Shown here: in pieces, positions 48,425 through 63,102 of the stretch
Layout of the letters: each line of letters begins with the position of its first letter
Numbering within the stretch: position 1 is the first letter of the stretch
Assembly (NCBI RefSeq): GCF_003086295.3
Contig: NC_092050.1
Location: 153,518,699-153,582,698, forward strand
Length of the DNA: 64,000 bases
Direction of reading: 5' to 3'
Source of the DNA: Arachis hypogaea
Taxonomy: Eukaryota; Streptophyta; Magnoliopsida; Fabales; Fabaceae
Notes under the pieces: model-generated
What the model was told of the DNA's origin: nothing
What the model saw: the letters and a program-made list of their open reading frames with translations, nothing else
Databases searched by the model: none
Made by a program: the position numbers and the translations under genes

Positions 48425-49108
48425 GGGTCTAGTTGCAGTGTGTTCTATTGTGTCGTGGTATATGTGTGCTTGTCTTTGTGGATTTGATCATTTAAATAGT
48501 CATTGTGAGCCAATACTGGATATTCTTCTATCTTAATGTTATTCTATATTTTGGTTGCTTATCACCTTATGTATGCGTTTGCTTAATGTTTTTATCTCTA
48601 CGTGTACTTGCAAAAGAGAATCCTATAACTCACTTTTAGCAAACCTTGAAGAGTTGAAGACTTAAAAACTCTGATAAGAAAGAAACTAGTGTATAGTTTA
48701 GGTTAGAAACGGAGATGTGATTTTCCAGCACACAACAAATCAGCATTATTAACTCCAAAAAATATAAAAAAGAAAGCAGCATTGTTTTCCTTCCTCGTTC
48801 GTTGGTGGTCGATGCAATTGATAGTGCTCCCCAGTATTTTTAACAGGAATGTTATATATATAAAGTATTAAAAGTTATTAATAAAGAGTAAAATAAAAAA
48901 TAAAAAAAATTATCTTTTAAATTATAAAAAATATACAAAAGAGATATATACAAAATAGTAACCAAACAGAAAACCGAATCCTACTCTCTCTCCTTGCTCA
49001 GGGTATTCCCTTTTTTTATGGTCTTGCTGAGTTGCTGTAGATATAGATAGAAAACAATATGGAAGATGAAAGTAGCCCAACTAGGCCCAGCATGGCAAAA
49101 ACTTTTAA
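48425..49108. other. intergenic after eIF5 copy B
   Basis: 3' flank and spacer; no gene is seen. Confidence 0.4.
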
Positions 49109-49300
49109 TTGCCTCTAATGTTTCTGAAGTACAAGAAATGCAGGTTAATCAACATTTCTTGCACATCTTTTTGGAATGGGTTGGGGAGCCAGAAACTACT
49201 TCAAATTACGTTCTTCCGGTTTAGGCAATTGATTCATTTATCTTTTTTCCCCATTCTTCGTTCATTTTTGTATGATATTATGTATAACTAACCATCAATA
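49109..49300 (+). pseudogene. remnant of FMT last exon and 3' UTR
   Basis: CTTTTTGGAATGGGTTGGGG followed by AGCCAGAAACTAC aligns with the FMT exon 10 segment CTTTTTGGAATGGACTGAGG then GGCCAGAAGCTAA (about 44030-44060). What follows (AATTGATTCATTTATC; TTCATTTTTGTATGATATTATG) aligns with the FMT 3' UTR. The rest of FMT is absent. It shows that a block containing eIF5 and FMT was duplicated and the second FMT lost. Confidence 0.7.
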
Positions 49301-51083
49301 AATAGCTTTTAATTTTCTTTATTAGAAAGGCATCTCTAAGTCCATTTGTATTATAGACAAGCAATATTAATTTGTGCAAAGATATTAATTCCATGAAAAT
49401 CATCCACCTGCCCAAATGCCAAAGAAGAAAAAATCAAACACCAAACAAGTCAACCAAGATATGTGTGATCATGGACTAGCATATTATTTAAGTGCTCAAA
49501 GGAAAGTAACAAAACATAATAAATAGGGTCACAATTATATATTCTACTATTTTCATTGAAGGTGGGACGGTGATGGATCAATAACAATAATCAATATCAA
49601 TATTTATCCTTATTGTGGAAATTAAAGTTATTACATTAATTATATTCATATCCATATCCACTCCATCAACAACTATTTGTGGTTTTTTGCCGTTACGCCG
49701 CTCTGGTGTTTAATTTCTTCTTTCTTGATAGAATTTTAAATCATATCTCAAAATTTCATAATAGATAGCATTGAATATAGTTCTCAATTTCGGCCATGTA
49801 GAATAATTTACATTCATACTAGGTTGCTTTTTAAAAGAGGTTTTGCAAACATATAATAATGAAGGAAAATAAAATGGAAATATCTGTAAAAGATTAAAGC
49901 AATTATTATTCGTATGAAAATATTTTCATATAAAAACAATAATTGAGATATGAATATATGCGAAATAATTTAGTTAAATTAACGAACCGTTTTTTGATTA
50001 ATTATGTGAAATCTTGGTTAATTATTATCACTTCAATAATTCAACTTTAATTACATTTGCCAATTAATCTACTTATCTTTATTTATGTTATAGCTTAAAA
50101 AATTAATATAATAAAAACATCGATAGAGAAAATAAAAGAATTCAATTCTAGCATACTATAAAAACTAATTTTGTAATTTGTAGTGGAATGGTACGGTTGA
50201 TTATTAGCGGCGAGTATTACATAATGATCTTATTATGTAACATAAATGATGAGAAATGAGATAGAGTTGATATACATACAAGCACTAAAGATTTGAAACA
50301 ATTACTAGTACTTTTTAATTAAATTTTAAACACTTTTTTAAATGCTCATTGAATATATGCTCCATTTAATTGGATTCACCTAAATATTATAAGGAAAATG
50401 TTTGGTAACAAAAAAAAAAATATTAGCCAAAAACAGTTATAACTGTCCTTATTTAGCTTTCATTAATTGTCACGATAATTAATGAATGCTAAATAAAGAA
50501 AGTTCTGCTTGTTTTTTTTTTTGTCTACCTAGCATTACCCATATTATAATATATAAAAAGAGTAATGCTAGGGGCCAGTAACTTTTGTGATTGGTAGTCA
50601 TCAAATAACCATCAATAATGATCTAATGGTGTGAGATTTCATCCAATGACTCATCTTTCTTTGCTGGTCATATGTTGGCCAAAATTCAACAAAACTGTTG
50701 GCCCTAGAGTTTTCCATATAAAAAAGAGACTATATAGGTTTAATATGTATACCTGTTGAATTATTATAGAGAAGAAATTAAAGACGCTCTCATTGAACAA
50801 AAATAATGAAAGACAACACAAAATCACTTTTAAAAAAATTTTGAAATACAGATTTAATTTCTACATATTAAAAAAAATGAATGAATATATGATATAAAGA
50901 TAGGGCCAAGAGTCTCATAATTCATTATATATTATATATTATATTATCTGGAAACACATACCTTAGAATATGCGCATAGGGACATATATGTCCCATCAAT
51001 AATTCAGGGTTTACAATAATATAATTTTATTATAATTGACACTGCTTTAATTTTTTAGCATTCATGAAACCCCTTTTTGCCTC
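49301..51083. other. intergenic
   Basis: AT-rich spacer. Around 50440-50710 there is an inverted pair TTATTTAGCTTTCATTAATT / AATTAATGAATGCTAAATAA (about 50448-50497). No gene is seen. The HIPP promoter TATA (TATAAATA) lies at about 51086-51093. Confidence 0.4.
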
Positions 51084-51170
51084 CTATAAATATAAACATA
51101 CCACTCTCCCCCTTCCTTATTATTATTGCTTTGCTTTTTCATTTGTGGAAGGAATTGAAAAGAAAGAAAA

Positions 51171-52613
51171 ATGGGTGCACTTGATTACCTCTCTAACTTT
51201 TGCACTGTAACCACCACTAGGTCCAAGCACAAAGCAATGCAGGTATGCTACCAAAACTCATCAAATAATACACCCAATAAATAAAAATCTTTAATTTCCA
51301 TTTAACTTTGCATTTTCTTCTTAATTTCCTTCACTTCTTTTTTTGTTAATTTTTTTCCCTAAAACATGATGAGTTGTGATGATTTTTTTCCTTATAATAT
51401 ATAACTATTGTATGTTTTATATGTTTCAGACAGTTGAGATCAAAGTGAAAATGGACTGTGATGGTTGTGAAAGAAGAGTCAGAAATGCAGTTACTTCAAT
51501 GAAAGGTTCCATTCTATGTTCTCTTCAAACTTGTTTGCATTGCATGACAAGAAGCCATGCAGTTGCAGGAGCATTTATTGTGTTATACTTCTGATATCAC
51601 CAAATATTCAACTTTTTTAATTTTCTTTTCACTAATCAATATATAACAGGTTAAAGTTAAAAATAACATGATTGTTTTTGAGATGATTAATTACTTTTTA
51701 TATAGTTCTATAACTTGGTTAATAAAACTACATGTTAATATATTTATTATAATGACATTAACCTAACATGTTATACGATGGATTTTTTTTTTCTCTTTCA
51801 TTTTCTGCATCAAAATTTTAATATTGTTTTTTAATTTTTTCGTGACACCAAAAATTAATATTATATCCTAATATTTTTAAATTAATATTAATTTTATTTA
51901 AATTTTTAAACACTTACTAAAATTATAAAAAAAATAAAAAATAATAAATATATGAATACCATCAAAATTATCAATTTAACCGAAATACCTAACTATTTAT
52001 TGATATATTTTTTTTGGTGAAAACTCAGGTGAAGTCGACTTTATGTGAAGTTATACCTGAGAGCCGTTGAATGAAAATTTAGTCAAATCAATCAAATCAT
52101 CTAATGGCTCTCAAGTATCAACTTTACGTGAAGTCGATTTCACCGGAGTTTCTACCAATTTTTTTTATAAATTAAAATTTTTAGAATAAATAATTTTATG
52201 ATAGATATTTAAAAAAAAGGTGTAGCATGTTAAACTACCCATAATAGACTTGTATAGATTAGCAAATAATGATGTTTTTATGCATAATTAGTTATTAATT
52301 GTGTGGATACATGGCAGGAGTAAAATCAGTGGAAGTGAACAGAGAAGAAAGCCATGTGGTAGTGAGTGGATATGTAGATCCAAACAAGGTGTTAAAGAGA
52401 GTTCGGAGCACCGGAAAAGTAAGAGCAAAGTTCTGGCCATATGTGGAGCAGCACCTTGTCTCTTATCCTTATGCCACCGGTGCTTATTCCAAAAGGGCTC
52501 CCTCTGGCTATGTCCGCAATGTTGATCAAGCTTTTCCTTCTTCTCATGATCCTCAAGACAAAGTTGCTGACTTTTTCAGCGATGAAAATGTCCATGCATG
52601 CTCTATCATGTAA
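51171..52613 (+). CDS. HIPP: heavy-metal-associated isoprenylated plant protein
   Basis: Metallochaperone-like protein with one HMA domain and a farnesylation signal. Three exons: 51171-51242, 51430-51505, 52318-52613; 147 aa, typical for the HIPP20-27 group. N-terminal MGALDYLSNFCTV is the group's usual leader (Gly2 might also be modified). HMA domain at about 24-90 with the metal site MDCDGCE (Cys34, Cys37) and VKSVEVNREESHVVVSGYVD. The basic link KVLKRVRSTGKVRAKFWPYV follows, and the CaaX box is CSIM at the end. Family roles include cadmium/zinc handling, stress response and, for some members, pathogen susceptibility; which applies here cannot be told. A 141-bp MITE sits in intron 2. All introns are GT-AG. 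Confidence 0.93.
52016..52156. mobile_element. 141-bp Mutator-type MITE in HIPP intron 2
   Basis: Starts GGTGAAAACTCAGGTGAAGTC and ends with its near-complement (CACCGGAGTTTCTACC). Flanked by ATTTTTTTT on both sides (T-rich, so the exact register is uncertain by one base). A relative with a clean 9-bp duplication lies at 57422-57563. Confidence 0.75.
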
Positions 52614-55600
52614 TCCTCATATATATCTAATTATTATTAATAATATTGTTGTAAGACAAAATTATTACACTGATTTCATCTTCATTTGTATGCTGTTACT
52701 GTGCAACAACACTGCTTAAACTGCCCTCATAGCATATAATGTTTACAAAAAGAGATATTTTTTTTGAAATTAAAGAAAAATTTAATTTTAATTTATTGAC
52801 CGTGGTAAAATCATTCTCAACAAGAATTACGCGATTTATTTTTTAAATAATAAATTTAAAAATTAATTACTTCTACTGATAATTGGTTATGAGTAAAAAA
52901 TATTTTTACACCGAATGATATAAAAGAATTAAAGATTTAATTATTATTCTGTTAGTTTCTATAATTTTATTAAATTTTTATATTTTTTATTAGGTCTTTA
53001 TATTGCTTTTAATTTTGTAATTAGGTCATTTTCATGTTAAAAATATTAAAATTAACATAATATTTTTCTTAAAATACATACGGTTAAAAATCTAATAGAT
53101 TTTTAGTTATAAATACTTTCAATTTACAAACAAATATTCATTTAATTCTAGTAGTATAGAAATTTAATTAAAAAATAAATAAAAATTTAATTAAAAATTT
53201 GATAAAACTATAGGGACCTGATATAAATTTATAACCATAGTAAAGGAGGGGAAAAACAAATCATTGTTAAGGGCTAAACATGCCATATAAATAAATATAA
53301 GAACGCCTAAAACTTATTGTTGCATCTCCAATTAGAATACCAACAGTATGCATGAGGAACCCTAAATAATGTTGTTGTATATGTGAACTCTTCAGACCAC
53401 AACATTCAAAGTTTGAAATCAAGTTGATTTTTAGTTTATGCTACTTTGTTGTGTCAATTTCAAATGGTGTATGATGCATGTATCGAGAAGAGTCCATGAA
53501 TGTGTTAATGTCATTGAATGTGACTAGTTAGTGTCAAGTTTCAACCATGGTTTCACTTTTAAGAGAGAAACAAAAACTTTGATGTTCCATGCTAGCTAGC
53601 TGTATATACATGGTCAATAATTGTGCTTGTGTAGTTAATATATAAAACGCTGATGAGATAGCATTGTTATTTATTTATGATCATCATATAGAAATAAAGC
53701 ACTTTTTAATTTTATTATGGAGGTTAGAATGGGGTAGGACTCCGTTATGGGAATCAGGTGTGCTTTACCTACATGTGGTGTTAGCAGGTAAGAAATCGAA
53801 CAGTGCGAGTGGGGTGAGGCTTATCGCACAGTCCGACTTGTTTACTACAACACGGACCATGCGAGTTATCGAGAAAAAATAAAAAAAATTTCATTCATGC
53901 AGAACTCGGAGGGTCCGATAAGTTTCACGTAAATTTTAGATATTCTCTCCATGCAAAACGGACCCTCCGATTTGCTTACAAAAAATTTTCAACAATGAAA
54001 TCGAAAGGTCCGATTTCTTAACACCAAATCTGAGTAAAAGTTGTCCCACAAATTAGTCTATCACCTCTAACATCCATAATTACGCACAACACATTCACAG
54101 CTTCCATAACAAAAAAAATCAGCCAAAATAAAGTATAGGTACTACTAATTTAGTTTAGATTAAGTTTTAATTTTTTTTCTCAAACATTTAGAATATCTTA
54201 TCTTTTATTTTGTTTTTCAAATATTTTATTTCATTTTATTTTTATCTTTTTATCACAGTTAACTTCTTCCTTTGTTATTATCTTTTTTATTCTTCTGTCA
54301 CTCTCATTTGGAAGAAATTGTATTTTTCAAAAGAAAAAAAATTATTTTTACCAATAAACTAAAATAGTATAAAATAAAACATTTAAAATAAAAATATAAA
54401 ATTTTAAAAAATTAATGACAAAATTAAAACTTAACTTAAATATTAGAAACTAAAATAATAATTTATCATAAAATAATATAATACATAATTTACATTCACT
54501 ATGAGAAACCCTAGTCACATGTATCGGTAGCTAGATATTAATTGTGTAAAAAGACATAATTGACAAATAAGAATAAAAACAGCAACTTGTCCTATATTCA
54601 TAGTTTAATTTATTGGAGCCAATAAGAAGAACCAACAAAAAAGTAACAAAGTAGTAAAATATTATTCTTCATAAATCATAATTGCTCTATTTGTCTGTGT
54701 CTTTCAGAATATCAATCTCTCTTATAAGTAACCCTATGAAGAGGCTTTTCAGAGATCTATGTAGGAGATCCGTATAATTTTGTTTGTAATTTCATAAATC
54801 ATATCACAATAACCTATATATAGAAGTCTATTATTATGCATGTAAAGACCAGTACAAATAAATCGCTTCATGTGACATGCAATGGACAATTATTGTACAT
54901 AATTAAGTTGCTAACTTAGCTTTTCTATTTAATTTATATATAATATCATAAGGAAAAGTTAAATTACAATCAATTTGCTAAGTAACTAACAAGAATTTAG
55001 CCAATAACAAGTAAACAAATATTTTTAAATTATACTTTATATTAACTAATTATTATTAATTAGTAATTATTTAAATTTTATTTTTTTTAAAATACAAAAT
55101 TAATAATTATTAATTACATTTATTTAAATTTAATTGATTAAGAGTTGTTTACCTATACTTTTTTAATTACAATAAATTAAATAGAACATTAAGAAAGAAA
55201 GATATGTATATATAGGTATTGAGAGAAGATTAATCATTGGTTTCGGTAATGAATATTATTGTGGTTTGTTTCATACATGACCTAAAAGTGTTTAAGCTAA
55301 TTACAAGGACTTGATTGGCACAATAAATTGGTTTAAAAATGAATTTTAATTTTTGGCAAAATGTAAAAAAAAAAAATGAATATCTAAGAACCATTTCCCA
55401 AATTAAATAGCTCCACCAATAAAACTAATTATTCAGAGGCCCCGCCAATTAGTTCTCCAAACAATGCAAGTTGAAGATAATTTTAGAACAAGCTTCCATA
55501 AATTTAGGCTTTATTTGATATTGGAATGACGTAGCTATCATCAGCCAACATCACACACATCCCTAGCTACAAAATTTGATATCACTTTTATTAATTATTT

Positions 55601-56364
55601 ATTTATTTTGTTAATAAGAGGCTTTGTGTATTTTGAATCTGGTGTATAAATAATCATTTCATATCTTTTTGAAATAAACAACTATATTATCCTCTACCTT
55701 TTTATATATTCTTTGCACAGTCAATAATCAACTAACGCGCCGCTATATATACCTAATAATTATAATTTCCAGTTAATTGGTTACTATACCTTTTTACTAA
55801 ATATATATTTGATAAAACTTAATTAGTTATTATTTACTCAAGTGTAAGAAAAATCCTAATTTTGATATATTATGTATAAAATATTTTATATAATCATCTA
55901 ATTAAAATTACATTTTAATAATTATTCATACGATGAATATTAAAATTGAAATAATTATATTTTTAATGACATAACACAATAAATAATTTGTACATTAATG
56001 GTGTATAAAACTTTGAAGATAATAGATAATTAAATTAAATACATTTATTATATAACAATATTTAACTAGATATTTATGTAACAACTTTTTATTAAGAGTA
56101 AACATGAATTAAATATAATTTCATATACAGGTGTTGCATTATTGCATAATTATAAAGATAGGACGCATGCTTGCTTTATTGATATAACAAATGCCAAAAG
56201 GTTGGGATATATGAATCACTATGATAAGGATCAGCGCCCCTTAGGGTTTAAAATGGACCAAATTAAAGGCTTATCATTACCATTATTGTAAAAAAAGAAG
56301 CTTCTCCTATAAAGGAGTTAAAGTGGTTTTTTTTTTTAAGACCCTTGATACAAAGGTAACAATT
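52614..56364. other. long intergenic stretch
   Basis: No gene is recognised. 52930-53225 holds a diverged inverted-repeat relic (CTGTTAGTTTCTATAATTTT ... AAAACTATAGGGACC) related to that at 24290. 53730-54050 is a decayed repeat with GGAGGGTCCGATAAG and GGACCCTCCGATTTGC motifs. The rest is AT-rich spacer. Confidence 0.4.
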
Positions 56365-56373
56365 TAAAGTTTT

Positions 56374-56524
56374 GGAAGAGTTTTAAGTGTACTGAAAATA
56401 CCGGTGTTCTAGTTGTTTTAATCGTTGATCTGAATTATAAAAAATATATATAATATATATTAATTGAAATCAACGGTTAAAATAACTGGAACACCGGTGT
56501 TTTTCGGTACATTTGAATTTTTCG
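56374..56524. mobile_element. 151-bp Mutator-type MITE, copy 2
   Basis: Same length and sequence as the copy at 10682 with a few substitutions (shared GTTGATCTGAATTATAAAAA). Flanked by a perfect 9-bp repeat TAAAGTTTT (56365-56373 and 56525-56533), different from the first copy's target. Confidence 0.85.
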
Positions 56525-56533
56525 TAAAGTTTT

Positions 56534-57412
56534 AAACTATACAACTTAGATTTCACTATTCATCTTTTAAGATCCTTATTAATTTTTTAATGTTATAGCT
56601 ACATTGTCAACTCTATATTCTTTCTGAATTATTAACAAGATGTGTTTATTTATGAAATTCACCGCCCAAAAGAAAAAAGAAAAGATAAATCATATGTAAT
56701 ACTTTCAACTATGTGTGTATGGAAAGTGTCTAAATTTAGAATATACTCCTTTTTTCAGTTTAGAAGATTTAATTTAACTACTAAAAGAAAATAAATTTTA
56801 AACAATTTAAACCAACAAAAACTTTATGGTATGTTTTATTTTCTTTTACAATACATGGTGAAAACTGAGAATATATCAAAGGAAAAACTTCAAATTAAAC
56901 ACAATAATAAAATATACCATCAGAATTCGGCTGTGAATTATTGAACCATAAACATGTTGTGTATAAAGGTGGGGCATACAGTGTCCTTTTTAACCAAAGA
57001 ATTTATTTCAATTTAGTCATCACTTTCGGTTTGTTTCCATTTGCAATCTGAATAATTGATTAAACATTAAAAGTTACTATAGGTCCCCACGAACGATACC
57101 TAGTGCCAACTTTGGCCCGTAATAATTTGTTATAAAAAAAAGAACTTACTTAAAAAACTGAGAATCCATGAAAATAAGGGGAAAAAACTAGATACACATG
57201 AAAAGTTAAATACTTAATTAACACGTATCAAAATTATTAAGTAGCTCCGTCCTTTATATTACACCACGAATAAGATATTAATAGATTACGTATTAATGTC
57301 ATTATTTAGATCATTGAACAATTAACATGGCAAATACAGTAATGTGTTAGTACTTAGTAGTCACCTAAACTTTTTCTAAAGCCTATAAATTAAGGTAGAT
57401 GAAAATGTGACA
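56534..57412. other. intergenic
   Basis: AT-rich spacer; nothing recognised. Confidence 0.35.
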
Positions 57413-57421
57413 TTTTAATTT

Positions 57422-57563
57422 GGTGGAAACTCAAGTGCAGTCAACTTCACGTGAAGTTGATAACTGAGGGCCATTAGATGATTTGACTGATTTGATTAAA
57501 TTTTCATCTAATGGCTCTCAACTATCAACTTCACCTGAAGTCGACTGCACTTGAATTTTTACC
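57422..57563. mobile_element. 142-bp Mutator-type MITE
   Basis: Starts GGTGGAAACTCAAGTGCAGT and ends ACTGCACTTGAATTTTTACC. Perfect 9-bp duplication TTTTAATTT (57413-57421 and 57564-57572). Same family as the element in HIPP intron 2; both contain the GGCCATTAGATGATTTGACT-type centre. Confidence 0.85.
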
Positions 57564-57572
57564 TTTTAATTT

Positions 57573-59810
57573 AAATTTGACCATTTCAAAAACGATGCTT
57601 CACATATTATTTTTTTAATTAACTTAACAAAAGTATCCCATCTAAAATTCGTTAAACCATTTTATGCAAGTGTCTCAAAATTAAATGTTACCTTGCAACC
57701 ACTCTAGATTTTTCCCAAGCAGAAATTAATTGGGCCTGGCAATTAAAGAGCTACCCTATTGGATCATAATAATAATAATTCAAAATACCAATAGCATTAA
57801 ACGGGCTTCATAAGAAACAAAAAAAAAGTTTTTTGCATTTTGAAAAAACAAAACTTGTGGGCAAATAAGCAACCCAAACAGCCCAAATCCACTATTTTCC
57901 CAGAATGCTTCATCCATGTGAACAAGAATTTGATTTCCTAATTTTCCCAAAACAATTTGTCTTCTCTGAATACAGAATAAGTGAATATAATCCATTATAA
58001 GTAGTAGTCATTAGTATATAAGATTCTTCAATGTAGCAATCCTATGCAACTAATCAACGAATTTGAAAAATAAATGGAAAATGGGTGTTATGAGATTGAG
58101 AGCATCACCATTATGCATGCGGTCCCCAACACTTGTTTTAATGGGGGCATTTCCATGGTTGCACATGCTATTCCATGCTCACCTATCTTTATCTATTCAT
58201 ATTAACATTTTAGGAACTACTCATTTGATGTTACCTATTCTTTTTTCTAAAAATATTTACATTAATGGCAATAAAGTTTGAAACCTAAAAGAGCCCATGT
58301 GTATTGGAGTACTGATCAATCAAGTTTAAAATATGTGATACATAGTATCCACCCAAAAAAAATTTGAAAAGCTTGGTAAGGAATAGATTTGAATCTCATA
58401 AGGAGATAAATTTGATTCTCACCTTGTCATACAAATCATTTTGATAGATGATTAGTAAGTACATAAAAAAAAGTATATTCTAATTCTGGTAGGATGATCG
58501 GCGTTAAATTTATCTAAATTTTTTAATATAAAAAATAAAATCATACATAATTGTTTTATTTGGATATACATAGCTTTATTCTTTTTTTTTTTTTTTACTG
58601 GTGTTGTTCTAATTTCTTTTTCCTTCCTTTTGAATTAATGAAGCTAGAGAATCTACTTAACAGAATTCTATCACGCAGGTTCTCTGGCTTCATTATGAAT
58701 GACACAGTAATGTGTTTTTTTAAGGCCCTTTAATGTGTTGTATCCTTCCAGAAACTTGAGAAGTGCTTGAAAATTGGAGGGCATAGATCTTTGTCAATCT
58801 CCTTTTTCTTTCTCTTTGTATTATTTGGTATTCAACCTTACTCCACTAGTAAGTAGCAACTGAGTAGGAGTGTAGTCTCAGTTACTCATATTTGCTTCTG
58901 TTGGTGTTCATAATGTGCTACGTGAAGCAATCGTGTAATAAAGACTTGGCGTAGCAAATAAGGATAATGGTTAGTTGGTATGACTAGCCCAAAAAAATTG
59001 GATGATCCTTTCTTGCATAGGCTTCCCCCTCAAGCTCTTAAAGGAAACTATTGAGTATATTGTATATGGCAGTAAATGGGTAATCAACCTCTCAAATTTT
59101 ATTTCAACATCTATGTTTTCATAGTAACTTGTCATTTAAATAATAAATGTGCATGGAGGCTGTTTTAAGCAAATCAAAATTGAAACAGTTTGCCACTTCT
59201 TCTGGTCATTAAATCAGCTCATATTTCTCTGTATGTTATCTGAGTTAATATCTATATACTTTAATCTATTTTTATTTTTGGGTAGGGATAGTTTAATTCA
59301 AATTATTTGCCAGATTTACTTCCCTTGGAAACTAGGTATAAACATATACGGCAAGCATTTCAAGAAGTCATTGTATAATTCAAATCTTTGTTTCCATTTT
59401 GAACTTTCTTAATTTGTGCATTGATCACAGAAGAAATGATATCAAACTTAGCCCTAATAGCCATTTGCCATTAGCCAAGCGCCTTTGCTTGCCAAGAGAG
59501 AAAAATACGAAACTCAAAAAGGAGGAGGATATAATTTAAGCATTAAGAGGGCACGCAAGCTTTAGTTCATTGGATACTGGATAGTCTCAGCTAACCTCAT
59601 ACGCATAATGAATGTCAAAAAAGAACTTATCAAATATATAACAGTACTTAAAAAGAATTGGACCATTTTGAAAATCAACTCCTCGCCTTCTCCAAATCCA
59701 CTCCAGAGAATAACATGAACGGATAACAAAAGCTAGAATATAAAAAAGGGTTACAAAGCGGCACTTCTTCCTGAGGAACAAGACAGCAGTCTCTCTCTTC
59801 CTTCAACATC
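57573..59810. other. intergenic, 3' side of actin
   Basis: Short frames (57780-57995, 58063-58281, 59149-59412) show no domains. The last 200 bp or so are probably actin 3' UTR. Nothing else is recognised. Confidence 0.4.
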
Positions 59811-61477
<1,667 letters not shown>

Positions 61478-61493
61478 CTTTTAATGATATATG

Positions 61494-62290
61494 CTGCATA
61501 AATAACCAACATTCATCAACACAAATGCACCATTTCTACAAACAAAGTTAGCATCTGGGAAAAGCTAATGCATGAGTGATCTATCAACCAATAATGCATT
61601 TATCCTTCTTTTTCATTTGAATAAATTAAATTAAATTAAAATAATAAGAATGCATGAGTGATCGATCATCCAATTACACATTTCCCCTTTCGTATTTCAC
61701 TGAATCATTTTTTTTTTTCAAAAAAAGAAACAAAATCAACATAGAAGACATCAATTACTCACTCCCGAATTAAGACAAATCAGATACAGTTATCGAGATA
61801 TTGATTTCAAAAAATATCCACAAAATAATTAATAATATGTAAATCAGGTCCAATTTCAATTTTCATTCAGTTCTTCTAATGCATAGTCACATTATTCCAA
61901 ACGCAGAGAATGCGATCCTCGATTTCGAGCTACAAATCAACCTAGAAAGATGACGCAATGCAATCTAACATGACAGATCTAGTCACATCCAGAACAAATC
62001 TAAACAACTATGACCTAATTAACCAATCCAAATCCAAATCTGAAAACGTAGATTCACGCACATTGCACTAAAAATGCTAAACGAACAGATAAAAACACCG
62101 AATGCTGATTCACGAAAACGACAACGGTTTTTCCGATGGATTGAAATGACAAAACGATGAGACATGAAATCAGATTCAGAGCAGAGAGATCGATGATTAC
62201 CTTTTGGAAATGCGGAGGGAAGAGAAGAGAGCGAGAGAGCGAACGTGAGAGAGAGAAAGAGAGAGTCTCTGAGTGAGCCTAAACACACAA
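61494..62290 (-). other. actin leader intron and 5' UTR exon
   Basis: Minus-strand exon end CCAAAAG|GTAATC at 62201 and acceptor ATGCAG|CAT at 61494/61493. The upstream exon (about 62280-62201) contains the CTCTCT-type stretch common in plant leaders. Confidence 0.7.
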
Positions 62291-63064
62291 CACAATTGAA
62301 TATAACAAGCTTCACAGTGAATCTGGACCGTTGGATTTCATCTTGTCATTTTTTTCCCCTTTATTTAAATTTAGTGAGAAATTTTGAGAAATTAACGGAG
62401 GAACAACACAATACAACTCTTTTCTCCCTCATTTTTTTTATTCTTATTTTTAATATAATTTAGTTTTCATTTGCTCCCTAACTAATATGCTCCAATTCTA
62501 AAAGAGAAGAGAAATTAACGGTGCTTCCAATATTAAATAATGGATAACGTTAATTTCAGTTTTCAGATAGTAATTTTGTTATTTTCCTTTTTTACAAAAT
62601 CCAAATGCAACTCGCTTTCACTAAAATGATACCCATCCCCAAGCTATTCTTACTCTCCAATGTCCAAAAAAGAAAGGACATAAAAAAGATATATGAAAGC
62701 ATCTCACCTTGTAGGCTGTTTTTTTAATATGGAAATTAATATTTTATTATTTTCGATTATAAAAAAAATGGTGTATTTTAATTTAATACGAAAATAATTA
62801 CAAATTGGGAGTCAAATTTGTATTTTAAAAATTTTACAAAATTAAAATTCACACCTTTGATTTTGTGTTACTTTACAAATCGGAGGAATAAATTTTGTGT
62901 TTTAAAAATTAAAAAAAAATAAACTTTACAAATTAGAAGATCAGATTTGTGATCTCTATATGAAAAAAAACACATTAAATTTCACACATTATTAAAAATA
63001 TTACTATAAATTCAATATCAAAATTAAAAACTCCACATTCTATCTTTCTTTTTTTAGCAACAAA

Positions 63065-63102
<38 letters not shown>

